The notes below the pieces were generated by a model. It had not been told where the DNA came from. It searched no databases and saw nothing but the letters and a program-made list of their open reading frames with translations. From an uncultured Clostridia bacterium (GTDB taxonomy: Bacteria; Bacillota; Clostridia; Christensenellales; Borkfalkiaceae): DNA of 15,088 nucleotides. Positions 1 through 6,081 of this stretch are shown here, one piece after another. The DNA is taken from contig CALVZR010000071.1 of assembly GCA_944372565.1 (NCBI GenBank), positions 1-15,088 of the forward strand, written 5' to 3'. Both the position numbers and the translations under genes were made by a program. The first letter of the stretch is position 1; each line of letters starts with the position of its first letter.

Positions 1-21
1 AATGTAACGAAAATTTATGAT

Positions 22-219
22 AAACTGAAGGCATATAAAAAGCGGAACGCGCGCGGGTAAAAGCGCATTTTTGTTTTTTAAACGGCTTTTCGGGACAAGC
101 CCCTTCTGTTTTTTCAAACGGGCGCGCCCGTTTTTTGCGGCAGATCGCCGCAAAAACCCTTTGAAAGGAAAAACGCCCCTTTTACGCACGGACTCCGCGG
201 AAAATTTTCGGAGGTTTAT
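22..219 (+). promoter_or_regulatory. Structured 5' leader of the NCS2 permease gene (possible attenuator)
   Basis: There is no gene here. A -10-like TATGAT lies at 16-21, but any -35 would be outside the window. The leader holds a small hairpin GGCTT/AAGCC (84-101), then a terminator-like hairpin AAACGGG/CCCGTTT with loop CGCG and a T run (116-136). A second hairpin (132-156, TTTTTGCGGC/GCCGCAAAAA) uses the same T run, so the two cannot form together. Close to the gene, CTCCG (193-197) can pair with CGGAG (209-213), covering the ribosome binding site GGAGG (210-214). No promoter is visible between 137 and 219, which argues that the terminator belongs to this leader and not only to an upstream gene. 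I could not match it to the purine riboswitch core. Attenuation control is inference. Confidence 0.4.
116..136 (+). terminator. Terminator-like hairpin in the permease leader
   Basis: A 7-bp stem AAACGGG (116-122) / CCCGTTT (127-133) with loop CGCG runs into a T tract ending at 136. It could end a gene lying left of the window or act as an attenuator for the permease. The downstream hairpin at 132-156 competes for the same T residues. Confidence 0.5.
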
Positions 220-1869
220 ATGTCTAAATTCGGTGATTTTCTGGAAAGAAAATTTCAGCTGAAAGAACACGGCACCACCGTGCGGACGGAAATCGTCGCG
301 GGTCTTGTGACCTTTATGACGATGGTTTACATCCTCATGGTCAACGCGGGCATGTTCGTCGATCTTAACGCACCGGATCTTCCCCCCGTTTCCTACGGCG
401 CGATCTACATCGCCACCGCGATCTCCGCCGTGGTAGGGACGGTGCTCATCGGTCTTTTGTCCAAGCTCCCGCTCGCCCAGGCTTCGGGCATGGGGCTGAA
501 CGCCTTCTTCGTTTACACGGTGTGCGGATTCATGCAGTCCAACGGCGTGACGTATGCGAACGCGCTCGTGTTCGTGCTTATCGACGGCGTGGTGTTCGTG
601 CTTTTGACCGTCACGGGACTGAGAAGGGCGATCTTCAACGCCATTCCCGACTGCGTGAAGGTAGCCATTCCCGCGGGTATCGGCCTGTTCATCGCTTTCG
701 TCGGCTTGCAGAACGCCGGGATCGTGGTGCTCAACGACTCCACCAAAGTCGCGCTCGCCTCGCTCAACTTCCTCGGCTCCGCCACCTGGGGCAGCGTGAT
801 GCCCATTCTGGTGACCTTCGCCACACTCATCGCCACCGTCGTCCTCTCCAAAAAGAACGTGAAGGGCGCCATTTTGTGGGCGATGCTCGGCGGCGCGGTG
901 CTTTACTATTTGCTCGGGCTGACCGTTCCCGGTTTCTACAATGCGGACGGCTACACCATCACTTACACGTGGGATGAAGCCGCGCGGGCTTACACCGCCG
1001 TGACCGAAGGAACGGGCAGCGGAAATTATTTCCTCGGCTATGCAATGACGACCGAAACGATCAGCGATGTGAGTTACGTGGAAACCTACGTTGCGAACAT
1101 CCTCAACTGGAACCCGCTGCAGGCGTTTGAAGATTTCGGCACGCAGGCGGTCGGCAAAGTGTTCACGGAAGGTTTCAACTTCGATTATTATCTGAGCTTT
1201 GAAGGCAACACCATCGGCTCGCTCATCCTGCTCCTCATCACCACCTCCCTGGCGTTCTGCCTGGTGGATATGTTCGATACGCTCGGCACGCTCTTCGGGG
1301 CATGCGCGCGCGGCAACATGCTCGATGAAAACGGCAACGTGCCCAACATGGACAAGGCCATGCTGGCGGACGCCATCGCCACCTGCTTCGGCGCGATCTG
1401 CGGCACCTCCACGGTGACGACGTTCGTGGAATCCTCCGCGGGCATCGGCGAAGGCGGCAGAACGGGTCTGGTTTCCCTCGTCGTGGGTCTGTGCTTTGTG
1501 GTGGCGATGTTCCTTTCGCCCATCGCGCAGCTCATCCCCACCTATGCCACGGCGGCGGCGCTCATCTACGTAGGCATCCTCATGATGAACAGCGTGAGCA
1601 AGATCGATTGGCTCAAAATCGAAATCGCTTTCCCCGCGTTCGTCACCATCGGCATGATGGTATTCACGTACAGCATTTCCTACGGCATCGGCCTCGGGCT
1701 CATCTCCTATGTGCTCGTGCAGCTGCTCACCGGGAAATTCTGCAAGAAGGAAACGATTGTCACCAAGGAAGACGGCACGGAAGAAGTCGTTTCCGAGCGT
1801 TCCTATACGGACGTCGTTACGATGATCATCGGTTTGTTCTTCGCGGTGATGTTCTTCCTGACGCACTGA
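220..1869 (+). CDS. NCS2 family (AzgA-type) purine permease
   Basis: A membrane permease predicted to take up hypoxanthine, guanine or adenine by cation symport. The 549 residues are mostly hydrophobic helices. Family signatures are clear: the QASGMGLNAFF segment at residues 87-97, the MFDTLGTLFG segment in the second half, and ESSAGIGEGGRTG around residues 404-416, which is typical of the AzgA/PbuG branch and not the xanthine/uracil branch. The start ATG is preceded by GGAGG at 210-214 with 5-base spacing. It is about 100 residues longer than most AzgA proteins. The excess is a non-hydrophobic insert at about residues 238-330, rich in Tyr, Thr and acidic residues, between two membrane segments. 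The gene is followed by its own terminator and stands alone. The exact purine cannot be told from sequence. Confidence 0.93.
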   Translation: MSKFGDFLERKFQLKEHGTTVRTEIVAGLVTFMTMVYILMVNAGMFVDLNAPDLPPVSYGAIYIATAISAVVGTVLIGLLSKLPLAQASGMGLNAFFVYTVCGFMQSNGVTYANALVFVLIDGVVFVLLTVTGLRRAIFNAIPDCVKVAIPAGIGLFIAFVGLQNAGIVVLNDSTKVALASLNFLGSATWGSVMPILVTFATLIATVVLSKKNVKGAILWAMLGGAVLYYLLGLTVPGFYNADGYTITYTWDEAARAYTAVTEGTGSGNYFLGYAMTTETISDVSYVETYVANILNWNPLQAFEDFGTQAVGKVFTEGFNFDYYLSFEGNTIGSLILLLITTSLAFCLVDMFDTLGTLFGACARGNMLDENGNVPNMDKAMLADAIATCFGAICGTSTVTTFVESSAGIGEGGRTGLVSLVVGLCFVVAMFLSPIAQLIPTYATAAALIYVGILMMNSVSKIDWLKIEIAFPAFVTIGMMVFTYSISYGIGLGLISYVLVQLLTGKFCKKETIVTKEDGTEEVVSERSYTDVVTMIIGLFFAVMFFLTH

Positions 1870-1888
1870 GAACGATTCTGTAAAATAC

Positions 1889-1920
1889 AAAGACCGGGCT
1901 TTTGCCCCGGTCTTTTTTTT
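1889..1920 (+). terminator. Intrinsic terminator of the NCS2 permease gene
   Basis: A perfect 10-bp stem AAAGACCGGG (1889-1898) / CCCGGTCTTT (1906-1915) with a 7-base loop is followed by an unbroken T run to 1920, starting 20 bases after the stop codon. Confidence 0.93.
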
Positions 1921-1949
1921 GCGCCTTTTTGAAAAAAAGAAGGCGCAAA
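1918..1949. repeat. Second inverted repeat next to the terminator
   Basis: TTTGCGCCTT (1918-1927) and AAGGCGCAAA (1940-1949) form a 10-bp stem, with further T/A pairing possible inside. It shares the end of the preceding terminator's T run. No T tract follows directly, so on its own it is not a textbook terminator for the plus strand; its role is unknown. Confidence 0.5.
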
Positions 1950-2035
1950 GGGGCGCGCTTTTTTGCCGGATATATGCCGAAACGCCGAAAATGACGAATT
2001 TTTTCGAAAAAAAAGAAAAAACCGCCGCAAAACGA

Positions 2036-2064
2036 TTGACAGCGCATAATAAAATCCCTATAAT
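2036..2064 (+). promoter_or_regulatory. Consensus sigma-A promoter of the regulator-potABCD operon
   Basis: TTGACA (2036-2041), a 17-bp spacer and TATAAT (2059-2064) match the housekeeping consensus exactly. Transcription would start near 2071, giving a leader of about 130 bases that contains the dyad array at 2082-2168. A promoter this strong in front of a repressor-like gene suggests it is held down by that regulator. Confidence 0.9.
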
Positions 2065-2081
2065 AGTGCTTGCGTGTCCGG

Positions 2082-2168
2082 GTTTAGTAATTTCTAACCA
2101 AAAGTTTAATATTTCTAAACTTTTTCAAAATTCAGTAAATCTTAACAATTTGTTTATAAATACTAAAC
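2082..2168. promoter_or_regulatory. Array of operator-like dyads upstream of the XRE regulator
   Basis: An AT-rich island in GC-rich DNA. Two clean 17-bp dyads with arms GTTTA/TAAAC and a 7-bp centre lie at 2104-2120 and 2152-2168. A close variant (GTTTA...CTAAC) is at 2082-2098 and a weaker one (ATTCA...TTAAC) at 2130-2146. Start-to-start spacings are 22, 26 and 22 bp, so the array also reads as two 48-bp units. All sites lie just downstream of the -10 box, where a bound protein would block promoter escape or elongation. The adjacent helix-turn-helix regulator is the obvious candidate binder; that assignment is inference. Confidence 0.7.
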
Positions 2169-2201
2169 ACGGGCGGCGAAAACGAAGGAGCGCGAAGGCA
2201 A

Positions 2202-2738
2202 ATGGTTCTGGGCGAAAAAATCAAGGATCTGCGGCTGACCTGCGGGCTGACGCAGGAAGAACTTGCGGACAGGTGCGAACTTTCCAAAGGATATATTTCC
2301 CAGATCGAAAACGATCTCACCAGCCCGTCGATCGCCACGCTGGTCGATCTTCTGGCGGCGCTCGGCACCAATCTGAAAGAATTTTTCGCCAGCGAGGACG
2401 ACGACGAAAAGGTCGTTTACGCAAAGGACGAATTTTTTGAAAAGCAGGGGGCGGGCTACACGCTCGACTGGCTGGTGCCCAACGCGCAGAAAAACGTGAT
2501 GGAGCCCGTGCTCATCTCGCTGCAGTCGGAATCTTCCACGGAGGACGATTTCCCGCACGAGGGCGAGGAATTCGGCTACGTGCTGGAAGGCGAGATCAAG
2601 ATCGTGCTCGGCAAAAAAGCGTATAAGTGCAAAAAGGGGCAGAGTTTTTATTTCTCTTCCAACAAGGTGCACAAGATCGTGAACGAAAAATCGAGGAAAG
2701 CGGTGTTTATCTGGGTTTCCTCGCCGCCGAACTTTTAA
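2202..2738 (+). CDS. XRE-family transcriptional regulator with C-terminal cupin domain
   Basis: A DNA-binding regulator of 178 residues. Residues about 4-60 form a Cro/C1-type helix-turn-helix (LTQEELADRCELSKGYISQIE, with SPSIATLVDLLAALG following). Residues about 105-175 form a cupin_2 barrel, with the E-G-EEFGYVLEGEIK strand pair and the KKGQSFYFSSNKVHKI half. This HTH-plus-cupin form is shared with PuuR-type regulators and is often found before potABCD in Bacillota, which suggests polyamine or related ligand sensing. AAGGAG at 2185-2190 lies 11 bases before the ATG. It is the first gene after the consensus promoter and dyad array, and the 114-base gap to potA shows no promoter, so it is probably cotranscribed and autoregulated. 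The ligand is not determined. Confidence 0.9.
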   Translation: MVLGEKIKDLRLTCGLTQEELADRCELSKGYISQIENDLTSPSIATLVDLLAALGTNLKEFFASEDDDEKVVYAKDEFFEKQGAGYTLDWLVPNAQKNVMEPVLISLQSESSTEDDFPHEGEEFGYVLEGEIKIVLGKKAYKCKKGQSFYFSSNKVHKIVNEKSRKAVFIWVSSPPNF

Positions 2739-2739
2739 G

Positions 2740-2830
2740 GTTTTCCGCCCGATGCGGCGAAAACGGCGGGAGGGCGGACTTTCGGTAAAAGCCGGAAGAA
2801 AAGCGACGAAGATCCTGCGGGCGCGCCCGC
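2740..2830 (+). repeat. Two dyads in the regulator-potA gap
   Basis: The 114-base gap holds an imperfect hairpin GTTTTCCGCC/GGCGAAAAC (2740-2764, one bulged C) and a perfect 14-bp GC palindrome (2817-2830) just upstream of the potA ribosome binding site. Neither is followed by a T run, so termination is unlikely. They may affect mRNA processing or the relative expression of regulator and transporter; this is speculative. Confidence 0.35.
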
Positions 2831-2852
2831 GGGCGGATGCGGAGGATAAAAA

Positions 2853-4415
2853 ATGGAAGAAAAGATTGCGGGCGGCGCGGAAGAGAACCTCGCGGGCGGC
2901 GCCCGGGAAGAAAACATCATCGAACTCGTCGATCTCACCCGTATTTTCGAGGACGGCGTGGCCGCGGTGGACAAAGTCAACCTCAAAGTCAAGAAGGGGC
3001 AGTTCGTCACCTTTTTAGGGCCTTCTGGCTGCGGCAAAACCACCACGCTCCGCATGATCGCGGGGTTCGATAAGCCCACGAGCGGTAAAATCCTGCTCAA
3101 CGGCAAGGACATCAGCGCCCTGCCGCCGCACAAGCGTCCCGTGAATACGGTGTTTCAGCGCTACGCGCTCTTTCCGCACCTCAACGTGTACGACAACGTG
3201 GCGTTCGGGCTCAAACTCAAAAGGCAGAAGGTAACGTACGAGCGGACGGACGGCAGAAGATTTTCCAAAATCGAAAAACTCGGCAAGGCGGAGATCGCCG
3301 AAAAGGTAAACCGCGCGCTGAAAATCGTGGACCTCGAAGGCTTCGAGCGGCGCAGCGTTTCCACCCTTTCGGGCGGGCAGCAGCAGCGCGTTGCCATCGC
3401 GCGCGCCATCGTGAACGAGCCGCAGATCCTCCTTTTGGACGAGCCGCTCGGCGCGCTCGATCTGAAAATGAGAAAGGATATGCAGCTCGAACTCAAAGAG
3501 ATGCATAAAAAGCTGGGCATCACCTTCATCTACGTCACGCACGATCAGGAAGAGGCGCTCACCATGAGCGACACCATCGTGGTGATGAAGGACGGCGAAA
3601 TCCAGCAGGAAGGCACCCCGCTCGATATCTACAACGAGCCTGCAAACGCCTTCGTTGCGGACTTCATCGGGGAGAGCAACATCTTTTCCGGCACGATGAC
3701 GGGCAAGCGCCGCGTGCGCTTCCTCAACAAGACTTTCGACTGCGTGGACGATTTCGAGAAGAACGAAAAGGTGGACGTGGTCGTCCGCCCGGAGGACGTC
3801 GTCTTTGCGGAAGAGGGGCAGGGGATGGTGGACGGAAAAATCGTCAGCTCGATCTTCAAGGGCGTGCACTACGAAATGGTGTGCATGATCGGCAAAACCG
3901 AAGTGGTTGCGCAGGATACGATAGAGCGCAAGGTGGGAGAGAAAGTGGGCATCGTCATCCGCCCCGAAGATATCCACATCATGGCGAAGGAGTTCACGGT
4001 GAACCGCTATGAAGGCTACATCACCAAACACATCACCGTGGCGTTCGGCGACGGCGAATTCGCCTGCGACGTGACGCAGCTTTACGAAAACAGCACGCTC
4101 GACGAGGAGGGGTATCTCGTAACCGCGTCGGGCGAGAAAATAGACCTCACCGATACGGACGTGGAGGTGGAAGTGGGGCTGAAAGACATCGAACTCGTGG
4201 ACGTGGACACCCCCGAACAGGAGGGCGGCGCCGCGGGCAACATCGTTTCCATCATCTATAAGGGCGATCACTATCAGGTGATCGTGCGCACGGACGAAAA
4301 CGAGGAAGACTACGTGTGCGATACCGAATATACCTGGAACGAAAACGACCGCGTGAGCGTGATCATCCGCCCCGAGGCGATCAAGCTGAAACGGAAAGAG
4401 GAGGGCAAGCGCTGA
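2853..4415 (+). CDS. potA: Spermidine/putrescine ABC transporter ATP-binding protein PotA, with extended C-terminus
   Basis: The cytoplasmic ATPase that powers polyamine import with PotB and PotC. Walker A GPSGCGKT is at residues 56-63, signature LSGGQQQR at 172-179, Walker B ILLLDEP at 192-198, D-loop LGALD at 199-203 and the H-loop His at 230. GGAGG at 2841-2845, 7 bases before the ATG, supports the start. At 520 residues it is far longer than usual PotA (about 350-380). The extra length is in the regulatory C-terminus, which shows repeated TOBE-like units: RPED motifs at 312-315 and 370-373, a related GLKD at 442-445, and RPEA at 506-509. A further insert of about 20 charged residues sits near 124-144 in the helical domain. 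The stop overlaps the potB start by one base. Confidence 0.94.
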   Translation: MEEKIAGGAEENLAGGAREENIIELVDLTRIFEDGVAAVDKVNLKVKKGQFVTFLGPSGCGKTTTLRMIAGFDKPTSGKILLNGKDISALPPHKRPVNTVFQRYALFPHLNVYDNVAFGLKLKRQKVTYERTDGRRFSKIEKLGKAEIAEKVNRALKIVDLEGFERRSVSTLSGGQQQRVAIARAIVNEPQILLLDEPLGALDLKMRKDMQLELKEMHKKLGITFIYVTHDQEEALTMSDTIVVMKDGEIQQEGTPLDIYNEPANAFVADFIGESNIFSGTMTGKRRVRFLNKTFDCVDDFEKNEKVDVVVRPEDVVFAEEGQGMVDGKIVSSIFKGVHYEMVCMIGKTEVVAQDTIERKVGEKVGIVIRPEDIHIMAKEFTVNRYEGYITKHITVAFGDGEFACDVTQLYENSTLDEEGYLVTASGEKIDLTDTDVEVEVGLKDIELVDVDTPEQEGGAAGNIVSIIYKGDHYQVIVRTDENEEDYVCDTEYTWNENDRVSVIIRPEAIKLKRKEEGKR

Positions 4416-5272
4416 TGGCTGTTTCCGCAAAAAAAATAGCGGCGGAGCCCGTTTTGGAAGAGAAGAAGAGCTGCGGGCTCAAAGGCGTGTTCCGCCGGAG
4501 TTTTCTCGGCATCCCGTATGCGCTCTTTCTGGCGATGTTCGTCATCTTCCCGCTGCTGCTCATCGTGTTTTACGCGTTTACGGATAAAAACGGGGCGTTT
4601 ACGTTCGGGAATTTCATCGCGTTCTTTTCCTCCGGTACGAACATCAGCAACCTGCTGATCTCCGTGGGCATCGCCTTCATCACCACGGCGGTGTGCCTGC
4701 TCATCGCGTATCCCGTGGCGTATATCCTCTCGCGCTTTAAATCGGCGCGCACGTATATTTTCGTGCTGCTCTTCGTGGCGCCCATGTGGATCAATTTCGT
4801 GCTCCGCGCCTACGCCCTGCGGGAAATTCTCAACCTTCTGGGGCTGCTCGGCAAAACGAATTTTCTGAACGTCATCATCGGCATGGTATATGATTTCCTG
4901 CCCTTTATGATTCTGCCGCTCTATACCACGCTCATCAAGATGGACAAGAGCCTCGAAGAGGCTTCTGCCGATCTCGGCGGCAACGGCGCGGTAACCTTTT
5001 TCAAGGTAACGCTGCCCCTTTCGGTGCCCGGCATCATCAGCGGCGCTATGATGGTCTTTCTGCCCTGTATGAGTTGCTACGTCATCACCGATACGTTCGG
5101 GAACAGCAAAATCCCGCTCATCGGCAAACTGATCGAAACGATGTTCGGCACGGCTTCCGACTGGAATATGGGTTCGGCGATCGCCCTCATTATGCTCGTG
5201 ATTATGTTCGTCACCATGCTGTGCACGGGGGGATTCAAAAACGAAACGACCGCAAGGGGGAACGCGCTGTGA
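4415..5272 (+). CDS. potB: Spermidine/putrescine ABC transporter permease PotB
   Basis: One of two inner-membrane channel subunits of the polyamine importer, 285 residues with about six membrane helices. The binding-protein-dependent transport motif that docks onto the ATPase is present at about residues 181-207 (EEASADLGG followed by F-KVTLPLSVPGI). The start ATG shares its A with the potA stop (TGATG), and AGAGGAGGG at 4397-4405 is the ribosome binding site. An in-frame ATG at 4316 inside potA would add 33 residues that are only out-of-frame potA sequence, so it was not used. Residues 1-25 are a charged cytoplasmic lead before the first helix. The end overlaps potC by 4 bases, indicating translational coupling. 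Confidence 0.95.
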   Translation: MAVSAKKIAAEPVLEEKKSCGLKGVFRRSFLGIPYALFLAMFVIFPLLLIVFYAFTDKNGAFTFGNFIAFFSSGTNISNLLISVGIAFITTAVCLLIAYPVAYILSRFKSARTYIFVLLFVAPMWINFVLRAYALREILNLLGLLGKTNFLNVIIGMVYDFLPFMILPLYTTLIKMDKSLEEASADLGGNGAVTFFKVTLPLSVPGIISGAMMVFLPCMSCYVITDTFGNSKIPLIGKLIETMFGTASDWNMGSAIALIMLVIMFVTMLCTGGFKNETTARGNAL

Positions 5273-6081
5273 CAAAAAAGATTTTATCCTGGGCGTTTAT
5301 CGCCCTCGTGCTCGCTTTCGTATATGCGCCCATCGTGGTGCTCATCATTTTCAGTTTTACGGACGCAACGATTTTGGGACAATGGGGCGGCTTTAGTTTG
5401 GATTTATTCAAGAGGCTTTTTACAGTTCCCGAAATGCGAAAAATGATTGTCAATACCATAGTGTTGGCGTTACTTGCAGGGGTAATTTCCACTGTATTGG
5501 GGACATTGGGAGCAATGGGGATTTTCTATGCGAAAAAAGGCTGGGGAAAGGTTCTGCAAGGGGCATCCAACATCAACGTGATCAACGCGGAGATCGTCAT
5601 CGCGGTGTCGCTGGCGCTGGTTTCGTCGATTTTTGTCTTTAACATGACATATTATTCCCTGCTCATCGGGCACGTCGCGTTCTGCACGCCCTTCGTGGTG
5701 CTTTCCGTCATTCCGAAATTAAAGCAGATGGACCCCAGTTTGTACGAGGCGGCGCTCGATCTGGGGGCGTCCCCCGCAAAGGCGCTTTTCAAAGTCGTGC
5801 TGCCGGAAATCCTGCCGGGCATCGTGAGCGGGTTTCTGCTCGCGCTCACGCTTTCGCTGGACGATTATATCATCACGTCCTTCACAAAGCCCGCGGAATT
5901 CGATACCATCAGCACCTACGTATATAACGCCGTGAAAAATACCGCAAAATCCGAACTGCCCGCGTTCCGCGCGCTCGCCGCGGTGATCTTCCTGATCATC
6001 GTGATCGTGGTGGTCGTGCTCAACGTGCGGGCGGCGGGGAAAAATAAACAAATCGCAAAAATGGAGAAAGGAAAGAAATGA
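5269..6081 (+). CDS. potC: Spermidine/putrescine ABC transporter permease PotC
   Basis: The second channel subunit of the importer, 270 residues with about six membrane helices. The ATPase-docking motif reads YEAALDLGASPAKALFKVVL and continues into PEILPGI. I chose the GTG at 5269 because it overlaps the potB stop (GTGA) and has AAGGGGG at 5253-5260 in front of it; the upstream in-frame ATG at 5074 lies inside potB. Codon use changes sharply within the gene: from about 5365 to 5570 leucine is mostly TTG/TTA and glutamine is CAA, with ATA, ACA and GGA codons. Elsewhere in the operon CTC/CTG, CAG and GGC dominate. The protein still looks intact. The stop overlaps the potD start by 4 bases. Confidence 0.94.
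   Translation: MTKKILSWAFIALVLAFVYAPIVVLIIFSFTDATILGQWGGFSLDLFKRLFTVPEMRKMIVNTIVLALLAGVISTVLGTLGAMGIFYAKKGWGKVLQGASNINVINAEIVIAVSLALVSSIFVFNMTYYSLLIGHVAFCTPFVVLSVIPKLKQMDPSLYEAALDLGASPAKALFKVVLPEILPGIVSGFLLALTLSLDDYIITSFTKPAEFDTISTYVYNAVKNTAKSELPAFRALAAVIFLIIVIVVVVLNVRAAGKNKQIAKMEKGKK

Noticed and set aside
10..26. Partial match to the GTTTA/TAAAC operator motif upstream of the permease
   Set aside because: Only one half site matches (minus strand GTTTAT); the other arm is absent, so shared control with the pot regulator is not supported.
1..219. Possible guanine/adenine riboswitch before the purine permease
   Set aside because: The conserved purine aptamer core and its two kissing loops could not be found. 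The hairpins present are reported only as an unassigned leader.
71..262. Small open frame in the permease leader
   Set aside because: It is Phe/Arg/Lys-rich, crosses the terminator-like hairpin, overlaps the permease start and has no ribosome binding site.
3015..4430. Long minus-strand open frame opposite potA
   Set aside because: It is antisense to a gene with all ABC ATPase motifs, its translation is His/Val/Asp-rich with no recognisable domain, and long antisense frames are expected where codons end in C or G.
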